Assembly: GCF_002910905.1 (NCBI RefSeq)
Contig: NZ_NEUE01000054.1
Coordinates: forward strand, 1 to 52,433
Source of the DNA: Streptomyces sp. SM11
Lineage (GTDB): Bacteria; Actinomycetota; Actinomycetes; Streptomycetales; Streptomycetaceae
DNA: 52,433 bases
Reading direction: 5' to 3'
Made by a program: the position numbers and the translations under genes. The notes below the pieces were generated by a model that was not told the origin of the DNA, made no database searches, and saw nothing but the letters and a program-made list of their open reading frames with translations. Shown one piece after another: positions 1 through 8,381 of this stretch; the stretch's first letter is position 1, and each line of letters opens with the position of its first letter.

Positions 1-1
1 C

Positions 2-181
2 ACGCCGACCCCCACCGGCCACACGCCGCACCCCACGCACTCGCCGAGCCACCCGGGTGAGCTGCCCGACACCGGCTCCCGGGGCGGAGAATGGATCATC
101 GGGTCCATCGCGGCAGCGCTGGTGGCCGCCGGCGGCACGGTCCTCGTGGCCACGCGCAGGGCTCGTCGCCGCACCTTCTAG
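2..181 (+). CDS. C-terminal end of a sortase-anchored (LPXTG-type) surface protein, 5' truncated
   Basis: The reading frame enters from the left edge and stops at a TAG at 179-181. The visible 59 residues begin with a Thr/Pro/His-rich stretch typical of a wall-spanning region. An LPDTG sortase motif follows, then a hydrophobic segment of about 20 residues (WIIGSIAAALVAAGG and onward), then a basic tail (TRRARRRTF). That order is the classical cell-wall sorting signal: sortase cuts between T and G and links the protein to peptidoglycan. The function of the missing ectodomain cannot be inferred. The sorting signal itself is clear. Confidence 0.85.
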   Translation, partial: TPTPTGHTPHPTHSPSHPGELPDTGSRGGEWIIGSIAAALVAAGGTVLVATRRARRRTF

Positions 182-214
182 CAGGCGCGAAGCAGCACCC
201 GTTAGCGTGGTTCG

Positions 215-559
215 ATGACCGAACCGCTGCTGCACCTCGCCGAAGCACCACTGTGGGAGGCGGCCCGCGGGACAGGGACGTACGAGATGTCCACCCGCGG
301 CCGCACCCTCCAGGAGGAGGGCTTCATCCACCTCTCGCTGCCCCACCAGCTCCCTGGTGTGGCCCGGATGCTGTACGGGGACGGGGACGGCGGTCGGGAC
401 CTCGTGGTCCTGGTCGTCGACCCCGACCGCCTCGCCGACCCCGTCCGGTACGAGGCGATGAGGCCCGGCGGCGAGGAGTTCCCGCACCTGTACGGACCGC
501 TCCCGGTGGGCGCGGTCGTGGAGGTGCGGCCCTGGCACGGGGAACCCCTGGCACGGTGA
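215..559 (+). CDS. DUF952 family protein
   Basis: A protein of 114 residues starting at an ATG 33 bases after the previous stop. It has the pattern of the DUF952 family: an early HL..A..W, then G.Y..ST, EGFIHLSLPHQ, a DP..L..PVRYE stretch, and a FPHLYGPLP segment near the C-terminus. The family is small, cytosolic and sometimes fused to glutathione-S-transferase-like proteins, and its biochemical role is not established. The stop TGA overlaps a GTG that is in frame with the next gene, so the two may be translationally coupled. Confidence 0.85.
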   Translation: MTEPLLHLAEAPLWEAARGTGTYEMSTRGRTLQEEGFIHLSLPHQLPGVARMLYGDGDGGRDLVVLVVDPDRLADPVRYEAMRPGGEEFPHLYGPLPVGAVVEVRPWHGEPLAR

Positions 560-582
560 ACAACGAGAGGAAGACGAACCCA

Positions 583-1464
583 GTGATCGGCCCCCTCACC
601 GCGGTGACCGGAGCGACCGGAGCGGTCGGCGGCCGGGTCGCCCGGCGGCTCGCCCGGACCGGCGTACCCGTACGGCTTCTCGGCCGCGACCCCGCCCGAC
701 TGCCCGACCTGCCCGGCGCCGACCACGCGCCCGCCGCCCCCTACGGCGACGGGGAGGCCATGCGCCGGGCCCTCGACGGGGCCCACACCCTGTTCCTGGT
801 CTCCGCCCACGAAAGCCCCTACCGGGTCCGCGAACACACCACGGCGATCGACGCCGCCGTGGCCGTGGGCGTGGAGCGGATCGTGTACGTGTCCTTCCAA
901 GGGGCCGCGCCCGACGCCACGTTCACCTTCGCCCGCGACCACTGGGACACCGAGGCCCACCTCCGTACGGCCGAGGTGCGCCACACCTTCCTGCGCGACA
1001 ACTGGTATCTGGCGGGGCTGCCCGCGATGGCCGGGACCGACGGGGTGCTGCGCGGGCCGGGCGGCGACGGACAGGTGGCGGCCGTCGCCCACGAGGACAT
1101 CGCCGACGCGGCGGTGGCCGTGCTGCTGGACGAGGGCACGGACCACGACGACCGGGTCTACGACCTCACCGGACCCGAGGCGTTCACCCTCGCCGAGGCG
1201 GCCGAAGAGCTGAGCCGGGTCACCGGGCGCCCCGTCGTCTACGTGCCCGAGACCCGCGAGGAGGCTTACGCATCCCGGGCCGGCTACGGGGCGGAGGACT
1301 GGGAGGTGGCCGGCTGGGTCACCTCGTACGAGGCCATCGCGAACGGGGAACTGGCCGCCGTCTCCGACGCGGTGCCCACGCTCGCCGGGCACCCGGCGAA
1401 GAGCTTCGCCCAGTTCCTGGTGGAGAACCCGGACAGCTACCGCCACCTGCTGCCCGGCGGCTGA
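583..1464 (+). CDS. NmrA-like NAD(P)-binding oxidoreductase
   Basis: About 293 residues with an N-terminal Rossmann motif (TGATGAVGG) followed by RLLGRDPARL, a typical cofactor-discriminating loop. The middle section (ERIVYVSFQGA, then FLRDNWYL) and a late TGPEAFTLAE segment match the NmrA/YwnB-like atypical short-chain reductases, which act as quinone reductases or redox sensors. The conserved SDR Tyr-x-x-x-Lys dyad is not obvious, as usual for NmrA-type members. I chose the GTG at 583, preceded by GAGAGGA. An in-frame GTG at 556 overlapping the DUF952 stop would add nine residues and is possible. It converges with the DUF1266 gene, leaving only 16 bases between stops. Confidence 0.8.
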   Translation: MIGPLTAVTGATGAVGGRVARRLARTGVPVRLLGRDPARLPDLPGADHAPAAPYGDGEAMRRALDGAHTLFLVSAHESPYRVREHTTAIDAAVAVGVERIVYVSFQGAAPDATFTFARDHWDTEAHLRTAEVRHTFLRDNWYLAGLPAMAGTDGVLRGPGGDGQVAAVAHEDIADAAVAVLLDEGTDHDDRVYDLTGPEAFTLAEAAEELSRVTGRPVVYVPETREEAYASRAGYGAEDWEVAGWVTSYEAIANGELAAVSDAVPTLAGHPAKSFAQFLVENPDSYRHLLPGG

Positions 1465-1480
1465 CCGGGAGAACCCCGCC

Positions 1481-2665
1481 TCACCGCCACGGGAGGTGCC
1501 GCCACGGACTGCCCTCGCTCTCCGCCAGCAGACGGTGGGCGAGGACGTTCTTCTCGTAGAACGGCCCGTACTCCTCCTCGTCGAACCGCAGCACCCGCCC
1601 CAGCGAGTAGCCCGCCGAGAACTCCTCCCAGGAGCGGTGGGCCGACTTGCTCAGCGCCCCGGCGTAGACGATCGCCTGCTCCGCGTCGGCGGGGGCGCAG
1701 TAGCGCGCCGACAGCCCCCAGCGCGCCAGGTTCACCGCCCGCCCGTAGTCGTACGCGACCGTCGTGTGCACCCGGCCGTCCGGCGGCAGCAGCCCGTCGG
1801 CCCGGAACCGGGCCTCGTAGCGCATGATCCGGCGCACCAGCTCCTCGATGCCCTTCACCGTGCCCGGGTCCGCCCCCAGGTCCTGCGCGTGGCCCGCCGC
1901 GGTCTCGCGCCACAGGTCGGCCGAGGGCGACTCGCCCAGCGCGGACGCCAGCTGGTCGCGGGTGCGCAGCACGAAGTCCGGTTCCGGCGGGCTGTTGCGG
2001 GCCTCCAGCAGGGTGTCCAGCTGCCTGCGCCACTCCGCGTGGCCGGTGATGCCCCACGACTCGCGGAGCAGATCACGCTCGGTGGTGTACTCGCGGTAGA
2101 CCGTGCCGACCTCGTTCCACGGCACCGCGTTCCCGATCGCCAGATGCGCCCCGCAGGCCAGCCCGTACGCCAGCGGCCCGTGCAGCGCACCGTGGCGCAG
2201 CGCGAGCAGCCGGTTCTCCGGGAGGCGGTCGTTCTCCGCGTACGCGCGCTGCCACAGCGCCAGGTCCGTCGGGCCCGTCGGCAGCAGCAGTTGGCCGGGC
2301 GTCCCCACGTTCACCCCGAGGAACACGTGCGGGTCGGACCAGCCGAACTCGGCGGCCCACCGCAGCGAGACCCCGTGGAAGACCCAGTCCGGATGCCAGG
2401 CGGGCAGCATGCCCCGGGTGAGCACCGGGCGGCAGACGAAGCCGGCCGGGTCGTGGTGCGCGCGCCAGGTGATGGTGTCCGGTTTCGCGTCCGCCTCGGC
2501 GCGCGGGGCCGGGATGTACAGCTCGGCCCCGGCGAGCGCCGCCAGTTGGGCCCGGGCGTCGCCGCGCAGCGCCGCCTCGTGGAGGAGCTGCTCGGTCTCG
2601 GACGGCGGGACCCAGGGGGCGGGTGTCCAGGGGGCCGGGGGCGTGGTGGGGAGATTCGGGTTCAT
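1481..2665 (-). CDS. DUF1266 domain protein (second of a tandem pair)
   Basis: 394 residues. The N-terminal ~150 residues resemble an SseB-like fold (ETEQLLHEAALRGD, then VLTRGMLPAWHPDWVF). The C-terminal half carries DUF1266 features: AYDYGRAVNLARWGLSARYC, then SWEEFSAGYSLGRVL and a Trp-Arg-His-Leu-Pro-Trp ending. It is clearly paralogous to the upstream gene along its whole length, with shared GMLP.WHP.WVF, HGPLA.GLA.GAHLA and IPW/LPW motifs. Its ATG overlaps the upstream TGA as ATGA, so the two are translationally coupled. The biochemical function of DUF1266 is unknown. YbeU/YbeR-like enterobacterial proteins share the domain. Confidence 0.8.
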   Translation of the reverse strand: MNPNLPTTPPAPWTPAPWVPPSETEQLLHEAALRGDARAQLAALAGAELYIPAPRAEADAKPDTITWRAHHDPAGFVCRPVLTRGMLPAWHPDWVFHGVSLRWAAEFGWSDPHVFLGVNVGTPGQLLLPTGPTDLALWQRAYAENDRLPENRLLALRHGALHGPLAYGLACGAHLAIGNAVPWNEVGTVYREYTTERDLLRESWGITGHAEWRRQLDTLLEARNSPPEPDFVLRTRDQLASALGESPSADLWRETAAGHAQDLGADPGTVKGIEELVRRIMRYEARFRADGLLPPDGRVHTTVAYDYGRAVNLARWGLSARYCAPADAEQAIVYAGALSKSAHRSWEEFSAGYSLGRVLRFDEEEYGPFYEKNVLAHRLLAESEGSPWRHLPWR

Positions 2666-3924
2666 GACCAGGGGATGTTCCGGTAGGGGCCGGCGGGGTC
2701 CTGGGTCAGGATGTGGTGCTCGGCGAGCGACTGCCGGTACGTCGGCTCCGCCGCCTCCGGGCCGTCGTCCTCGGCCCGGTGGACCACCCGGGCCATGAGG
2801 TAGCCGAGGGAGAAGTCCGCCCACGAGGAGTAGGCCGCCCGGGCGAGTTCGCCGACCCGCAGCACGTCCTGCTCGGCCTCGTGCGGATCGCCGTACCGGG
2901 CGCCGAGCGCGAGCCGTACGACGTTGACCGCCCGGCCGAGGTCGAAGGCGGCCAGGGTGTCGACGCGACCGTCCGGGGCGAGCACGCCGTCGGCCCGGAA
3001 CCTCTCCTCGTACAGGGTGATGTGACGCAGCGCCCGGTCCGCGACCGCCCGGTCGTCGGCGTCGCGCGCGGCGAAGGCACGGGCCACCGCATCGGACCAC
3101 TCCTCGCGCGTCGGCGTGCGCCCCAGCCGGTGCGCCAGGGTGTGCCGGGTCCGCAGGACGCCTTCCTGGACGCGTCCGACCAGCTGGTTCCTCATCAGGG
3201 ACGCGAGGCGGTCGCGGTACTCGGCGCGGTGCGGGATGCCCCACGGGCTGCGCAGCCGGGCCCGGTCGGCCGCGTAGTTCTCGTAGGCGGCGCCGAGCCG
3301 GTTCCAGACCAGGCCGTTGGTGACGGCCAGATGGGCGCCGAGCGCCAGCCCGTGGGCGAGCGGCCCGTGCAGCGGCCCGCCGCCGTCGGTGAGCAGGACG
3401 CCCCGCTGGGCCCCGCCGGAGTGCTCGTCGGCCCTCGCCCAGGCCTTCAGGCGCTTGGGCCGGGCGTCGACCATCGCCGCGAACGGGGTGCCGTGGTTCA
3501 CCGCGAGCCGGCGCACGTCGTACGGCCAGGTCCGGGCCAGCTCGCCGATGCTCACCTCGCGGAAGACCCACTCCGGGTGCCAGGGCGGCAGCATCCCCTG
3601 GGTCAGGACCGGGACGCAGGTCCGCCCGGAGACCTCGTCGCGGATCGCGGGCAGGGGGGCCGTCCAGCCGGGGACGTCCGCGTGCAGCCGGGCGACGAGC
3701 ACGTACAGCCGGGTCCGCGCGAGCAGCTCCACGACCGCGTCGGCGCTGCCGCTCGCGACGGCCGCGGACAGTGCGCGCTCGATCTCCGTGGGCGGCGTGG
3801 GCGGTGGGTACGCCGGTGGGTGCGGCGCTGTTCGCGCGGACGGTGACAGAACCGGCCCGCACCCGCCGTGCGCGGCGGCCACCGCTCGGCCGCTCTCTGT
3901 TTCTGTCCCGTTCCCCGTAGTCAC
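2662..3924 (-). CDS. SseB-like/DUF1266 domain protein (first of a tandem pair)
   Basis: 420 residues from a GTG start with AGGAT about seven bases upstream. The first ~45 residues are low-complexity and Pro-rich. Then comes an SseB-like region (EIERALSAAVASGSADAVVELL, VPVLTQGMLPPWHPEWVF) and a C-terminal DUF1266 region (AAFDLGRAVNVVRLALGARYG, SSWADFSLGYLMARV, ending YRNIPWS). It is the longer paralogue of the downstream gene and overlaps it by four bases. It lies 68 bases downstream of the response-regulator gene on the same strand, so read-through from the two-component operon is possible. No function can be assigned. Confidence 0.8.
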   Translation of the reverse strand: MTTGNGTETESGRAVAAAHGGCGPVLSPSARTAPHPPAYPPPTPPTEIERALSAAVASGSADAVVELLARTRLYVLVARLHADVPGWTAPLPAIRDEVSGRTCVPVLTQGMLPPWHPEWVFREVSIGELARTWPYDVRRLAVNHGTPFAAMVDARPKRLKAWARADEHSGGAQRGVLLTDGGGPLHGPLAHGLALGAHLAVTNGLVWNRLGAAYENYAADRARLRSPWGIPHRAEYRDRLASLMRNQLVGRVQEGVLRTRHTLAHRLGRTPTREEWSDAVARAFAARDADDRAVADRALRHITLYEERFRADGVLAPDGRVDTLAAFDLGRAVNVVRLALGARYGDPHEAEQDVLRVGELARAAYSSWADFSLGYLMARVVHRAEDDGPEAAEPTYRQSLAEHHILTQDPAGPYRNIPWS

Positions 3925-3992
3925 GGTGAGATCCTACGGAACGGGGTCCGGCGGCCGGCCGGGGGAGGCCCGCAGGCTGGTCCCGTGGGAGG

Positions 3993-4667
3993 TCAGAGCC
4001 CGGCCGGGCGCACCAGCCCCGACTCGTACGCGAACACCGCCGCCTGGGTCCGGTCGCGGACACCCAACTTGACCAGAATCCGGCCCACATGGGTCTTCAC
4101 CGTCTGCTCCGCCACGATGAGCTGCCGGGAGATCTCCGCGTTCGACAGGCCCCCGGCGATCAGCGTCAGCACCTCCGTCTCCCGCTCCGTCAGGTCCCCG
4201 ATCCGCGCCTTGAGCGGCGGGCGCGGGGCCCCGGCCGTCCGGGAGAACTCCACGATCAGCCGCTTGGTGATGTTCGGCGAGAGCAGCGCGTCGCCCGCCG
4301 CCACCACCCGTACCGCCTGGGCGAGTTCGTCGGCGGAGGCGTCCTTCAGCAGGAAGCCCGAAGCGCCCGCGCGCAGTGCCTCGTAGACGTACTCGTCGAG
4401 ATCGAAGGTGGTCAGCACGAGCACCTTCACCGTCGAGCCCTCGGGGGAGGTGATCCGCCGGGTGGCCTCGATGCCGCCCAGCTCCGGCATCCGGATGTCC
4501 ATCAGGACGACGTCCGGAGCGAGTTCGGCGACCTTGGCGACCGCGTCGAGCCCGTTGACGGCCTGCCCGACGACTTCGATGTCCGGCTCGGCGTTCAGCA
4601 GGACGGTGAAGCCCTGGCGGACCATCATCTGGTCGTCGGCGATCACGGCGCGGATGGGCGGTGTCAT
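3993..4667 (-). CDS. NarL/LuxR-type response regulator
   Basis: 224 residues. An N-terminal receiver domain has the acidic start (VIADDQMMVR), the phospho-acceptor Asp in DVVLMDIRMPELGG and the conserved Lys in the GFLLKDA segment. The C-terminal LuxR helix-turn-helix is LTERETEVLTLIAGGLSNAE followed by VKTHVGRILVKLG. It is the partner of the HisKA_3 kinase immediately upstream: the kinase stop and this ATG overlap by four bases. It should be a DNA-binding regulator activated by phosphotransfer. Targets are unknown, but the cotranscribed hydrolase and acyltransferase genes hint at a cell-envelope output. Confidence 0.93.
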   Translation of the reverse strand: MTPPIRAVIADDQMMVRQGFTVLLNAEPDIEVVGQAVNGLDAVAKVAELAPDVVLMDIRMPELGGIEATRRITSPEGSTVKVLVLTTFDLDEYVYEALRAGASGFLLKDASADELAQAVRVVAAGDALLSPNITKRLIVEFSRTAGAPRPPLKARIGDLTERETEVLTLIAGGLSNAEISRQLIVAEQTVKTHVGRILVKLGVRDRTQAAVFAYESGLVRPAGL

Positions 4668-6064
4668 GGGGCGTCCTCGGCAGGGTCAAGGGCAGGGGCG
4701 GTGGTGGCGGGCAGGATCGCGGAGACCTCCCAGCCGCCGTCGGCGGTCGGCCCGGTGGCGAGCTCACCGCCGAGCATCGCGGTCCGTTCGCGCATCCCGA
4801 GCAGGCCGTGACGTACCCCGGGGGAGGGGGCGGCCGGCCGGTCCGGCGGGGAGTTGGCGACCCGGACGGTCACCCCGGCGGGCCGGTGGCCGATCGTCAC
4901 CTCGGCGCTCGCACCGGGCGCGTGGCGCATCACGTTGCTCAGCGCCTCCTGCACGATGCGGTACGCCGACAGCTCGACGCCCGGCGACAGCGGGCGGGGT
5001 TCGCCGGTGGTGGCGACGGTGACGGCGAGACCGGCGGAGCGCACGGTGGCGACCAGCTCGTCGAGCCGGTCGAGGCCGGGCTGCGGGGCATGCCGGGTAC
5101 TCTGCGTCGGCGCGTCCTCCGAGCGCAGGACGCCCAGCACCCTGCGGAGTTCGGCGAGGGCTTCGAGGGCGTTCTCGCGGATGCCGGTCAGATTCTCCCG
5201 CAGCTCCTCGGTGGGGTGCTCGACCAGGTGCGGGGCGACCTGCGCCTGGATGGAGATCACCGACATGTGATGGGCGACCACGTCGTGCAGTTCGCGGGCG
5301 ATCCGGCCGCGCTCCTCCAGCAGGGTGCGCCGGGCCCGCTCCTCGGCGGTCAGCTCGACCTGGACGACGAGGTCCTTACGGGCCAGGCGCACGCTGCGGA
5401 GCGCGACGCCGAGGACCAGGGCGGTGACGAACACCAGCGCGGACACCAGGGAGTTGACGTGCGGCAGTCGAGGCGTGTAGAGGGCCAGGGGCAGCGCCAC
5501 CCCCAGCGTGATCGCCAGCGCTGCCACCGCGCGCCGGGGCCGGACCCGCAGCGCCAGCAGGAACAGCGCAGCGCCCTGCAGAGCCACTCCCGCGAAGGGC
5601 CGGGGATACAGCAACTCCGGGCTCATGGGGAAGGCGGCGGGGATCCACGGGTAGGAACCCTCCGAGGGCGCGGTGGCCTCGGTGACCAGCACCGTCACGA
5701 CCGACAGCGCGGTCGCCGTCCACCAGGCCCCCACGGGACGGATCATTCCGGCCACCAGCGCCGCGGACTGCGCGCCGGCGGCCAGTACCGCGAACAGGTA
5801 GACCGTGCCTCCGTGCGGGACGAGTTCGTTGGTACGGATCACCATGGTGCCGACCGCGGTGATCACCAGCAGGACCAGGAACACCGGCCGCCACACCGGC
5901 GAGTCGGGCTCTCCCATGCGCGGCACCCGGTCGGCGGGCGCCGCCCACAACTCCTCGAACAGGGCACGCGGCGCACGGCGCACCGCCGCCCGCAGGCGTA
6001 CCGCTCCCGATGACGTCACCGCCCCCACCGCCCCCTCGGCTCCACTCCCGCACAGACTAGGCAC
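4664..6064 (-). CDS. NarL-family (HisKA_3) sensor histidine kinase
   Basis: 466 residues beginning with GTG inside the end of the acyltransferase gene (overlap 8 bases). The N-terminal half holds several hydrophobic segments (VWRPVFLVLLVITAVG, TVYLFAVLAAGAQSAALVAG, a later LVSALVFVTALVLGVAL), so it is a membrane kinase with little extracellular sensor. The dimerisation/phosphorylation motif is ERGRIARELHDVVAHHMSVI, with the His in ELHD. The ATPase has YRIVQEALSNVMRHA (N box) and HGLLGMRERTAMLGG (G box). A shorter start at the GTG near 6019 is possible. It forms a pair with the downstream LuxR regulator. Confidence 0.92.
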   Translation of the reverse strand: MPSLCGSGAEGAVGAVTSSGAVRLRAAVRRAPRALFEELWAAPADRVPRMGEPDSPVWRPVFLVLLVITAVGTMVIRTNELVPHGGTVYLFAVLAAGAQSAALVAGMIRPVGAWWTATALSVVTVLVTEATAPSEGSYPWIPAAFPMSPELLYPRPFAGVALQGAALFLLALRVRPRRAVAALAITLGVALPLALYTPRLPHVNSLVSALVFVTALVLGVALRSVRLARKDLVVQVELTAEERARRTLLEERGRIARELHDVVAHHMSVISIQAQVAPHLVEHPTEELRENLTGIRENALEALAELRRVLGVLRSEDAPTQSTRHAPQPGLDRLDELVATVRSAGLAVTVATTGEPRPLSPGVELSAYRIVQEALSNVMRHAPGASAEVTIGHRPAGVTVRVANSPPDRPAAPSPGVRHGLLGMRERTAMLGGELATGPTADGGWEVSAILPATTAPALDPAEDAP

Positions 6065-7229
6065 GACGTGCGTGTCCCTTCCGTTCGGGGGAGGACTCCC
6101 GGACGGCGAGGGAGCCCCCGCCGGGGCGCCGCCCGCCCTGCTCGTAACCCCGGAACGCGGCCCAGCACACCAGCAGGGCCAGCGCGAACGGCGGCAGCCA
6201 GAGCAACCGGGCGAGCACCCAGCCGGGGCCGTCGGGCACGGTGTGCAGCCCCGCTAGCGGGCCGTCCGCGATCAGCAGCGCGCTCATCGTGACGACGATC
6301 ATCGCGGTCTGGTGCCAGAGGAACACGGTCATCGCGGACAGGTTCACCACCGCCACCACCGCCCAGAGGGCGGGCCTCCGCAGCGCCCGGCGCAGGGGCC
6401 CGAGCAGCAGCAGCGCCGCCCCGCACTGCGCCAGGCCGAACGCCACGGCGGCCAGGCTCGGCGGATCCAGATTGGACATCCGGCCGCCGGGAACGCCGAC
6501 CATAGCGGCCGGGTACCCGGCCCACAGCACGAGCGCGCCGGCCGCCGAGGCCCCGCCGAGCAGCAGCGCCCAGCGGCCCGTCCGGCCGCGCATCCCGCCC
6601 CGGGCCACCAGCGCCCCCAGGCAGTAGGGCACCAGCCAGCCCACGACGACGTTGATCCACCTCAGCTCGCGAGGACCGCCGATTCCCAGGCGTACGAGGT
6701 CGACGTGCAGCACCACCACGAGCGGCCACAGCGGGTGCAGCCGCGCCACCAGCGGGGTCAGCGCGGTCAGCGCCGCGAAGACCAGCAGGAACCACAGCGG
6801 GGACCAGACCAGCTTGACCAGCGCGCGGACCGTGGACTCGCCCACCCCGGCCATCAGCATCGCGGCCGCCGAGAGCGTCCACACCACGAGGACCGCTGCC
6901 ACCGGCCGGAACAGGCGGGCCAGCCGGCCGCCCACCCACGGCCCGTACGGCACGCCCCGCTTCCGCGCAGAGGCCCAACTCCCGGCCGCCACCCGCCCGC
7001 CCACCAGGAAGAACACCGCGAGGGTCTGGAACACCCAGGAGACCGGGGTGAGGTGAGGCAGATAGGTCAGCGGGCTCGCCCCGCGCACCGTGCCGCTGTC
7101 GGTGACCAGCGCGGTCACCAGCCAGTGCCCGCCCACCACGCCGAGGATCGCCAGGGCCCGCAGGGCGTCGACGGCCCGGTCCCGGCCGGGCGGGGTGGCG
7201 GCCTCGATCCGTGCGACGAGACTAGTCAC
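6057..7229 (-). CDS. acyltransferase 3-type integral membrane protein
   Basis: 390 residues with an early RDRAVDALRALAILGVVGGHW motif (conserved Arg-x-x-ALR and His of acyltransferase family 3), then many transmembrane stretches and a late VVNLSAMTVFLWHQTAM helix. Such proteins transfer acyl groups to sugars, lipids or cell-wall polymers across the membrane. The GTG start overlaps the previous gene's TAG as GTGACTAG, and its own TAG overlaps the kinase GTG in the same way. It is the second gene of a four-gene operon with the alpha/beta hydrolase and the two-component pair. Confidence 0.85.
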   Translation of the reverse strand: MTSLVARIEAATPPGRDRAVDALRALAILGVVGGHWLVTALVTDSGTVRGASPLTYLPHLTPVSWVFQTLAVFFLVGGRVAAGSWASARKRGVPYGPWVGGRLARLFRPVAAVLVVWTLSAAAMLMAGVGESTVRALVKLVWSPLWFLLVFAALTALTPLVARLHPLWPLVVVLHVDLVRLGIGGPRELRWINVVVGWLVPYCLGALVARGGMRGRTGRWALLLGGASAAGALVLWAGYPAAMVGVPGGRMSNLDPPSLAAVAFGLAQCGAALLLLGPLRRALRRPALWAVVAVVNLSAMTVFLWHQTAMIVVTMSALLIADGPLAGLHTVPDGPGWVLARLLWLPPFALALLVCWAAFRGYEQGGRRPGGGSLAVRESSPERKGHARRA

Positions 7230-8190
7230 GGGAGGCCCCCAGCGGTTCGGCGCCGGCCGCGATCCGGGCCAGGTTCGTCAAGGAGCGCGAACCGGGCAGC
7301 AGATAGTCGCTGTGGCCGCCGTCGCCCGCGTCGAACACCTCGGCCCCGAACCGGTCCGCCACCGGATCCGTCCCGAAGCCGACCGTCGCGACGAACGGCA
7401 CCGGCACCCGTACATGCGGCACCCGGGCGATCCAGTCCCCGCCGCTCCGGCCCGCCCACACCCGCGCCCCGGTGCGCAGCGAGGCGGCGTCCCGGGCCCC
7501 GACCCCGGGGCTGCCGTAGAGGACGAGGGCGTCGGCGGAAGTCCCCGGCGCGGACCGGGCGCAGATCACCGAACCGTAGGAGTGGCAGAGCAGGCTGATC
7601 CGGGCGGCGGGCCGCACCGCGCGCAGCCCGTCCACCAGCGCGCGCAGCCCCGGCGCGGCCTCGTCGGCCCGCCCGGTGGTCAGCGCGGCCGGGCTCACGG
7701 TGGCGGGCGTGCGGTAGCCGAGCCAGGCGACGACGGCCGCACCCTCGCCCAACTCCCGGTGCAGAGCCCTGGCATCACGCCGCAGCCGCCAGTACGCGTC
7801 CAGGCCGACGCCCGCCCCGGGCACCAGCACCGCGATCCGCCGGGCCGTGGACAGCTCTCCGAAGACCTCCGTGCTCCGGCCGCCGTCCCGCCCGTCGAAG
7901 GCGAGGAACTGCCGCCCCGGCGCGGCCATCGCCCGCAGGGAGCCCGCCCGCCGGAGGTCCCCGTGCCCCTCCGCCGCCCGTTCCGCAGCCCGGATGTCCC
8001 GCCGGCTCACCGCGTACCGCTCCTCCAGCGCCGCCGGGCTCGCGTCCCGTAGCCGCTCCGGCACGGTCGGCGCGGGGGCGGGCACGACGGCGGGCCGGGC
8101 CGCTCCGGACACCGGCACGGCCACCGCGAAGGTGACGAGGGCGGCGAGCAGGGTGCGGCGAAGACGGGATCTGCGCGGGCGGTCCGCCAT
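7222..8190 (-). CDS. secreted alpha/beta hydrolase (DUF1023-like)
   Basis: 322 residues. An Arg-rich N-terminus and hydrophobic stretch (RRTLLAALVTFAVAVPVSGAA) form a signal peptide or anchor. The core has an IAVLVPGAGVGLDAYW oxyanion-hole region, a nucleophile elbow variant LLCHSYGSV (Ser in HSYG) and a C-terminal GDGGHSDYL segment that supplies the His. This matches the DUF1023 alpha/beta hydrolase family common in Streptomyces. The substrate is unknown. The ATG has AAGGAC upstream and starts the operon that continues through the acyltransferase and the two-component genes. Confidence 0.85.
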   Translation of the reverse strand: MADRPRRSRLRRTLLAALVTFAVAVPVSGAARPAVVPAPAPTVPERLRDASPAALEERYAVSRRDIRAAERAAEGHGDLRRAGSLRAMAAPGRQFLAFDGRDGGRSTEVFGELSTARRIAVLVPGAGVGLDAYWRLRRDARALHRELGEGAAVVAWLGYRTPATVSPAALTTGRADEAAPGLRALVDGLRAVRPAARISLLCHSYGSVICARSAPGTSADALVLYGSPGVGARDAASLRTGARVWAGRSGGDWIARVPHVRVPVPFVATVGFGTDPVADRFGAEVFDAGDGGHSDYLLPGSRSLTNLARIAAGAEPLGASRD

Positions 8191-8381
8191 GGGACGAGGT
8201 CCTTCCGTACCGGGGGCATTGCGTGCTTCCGGTACAGAAGTTATGGACGGGGGCCGGTAGTCGGCGTCCCGCTGGAGAGGGCACCTGAGGGGTGGCTCTC
8301 AGGTATGACGTGGAGGACACGACAGGGGGCCGACGCAGGCCGGTGCGGCACAGTGTCGGCCGCGGCCGGTGCGGTACGGCG
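8191..8381 (-). promoter_or_regulatory. intergenic region upstream of the four-gene hydrolase operon
   Basis: This stretch of 191 bases lies between the ATG of the DUF1023 hydrolase and the stop of the next hydrolase. It must carry the promoter for the operon running leftward from 8190. The only AT-rich patch is around 8234-8245 (minus strand reads CCATAACTTC), a weak candidate for the -10 side. No palindrome stands out. Confidence 0.35.
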
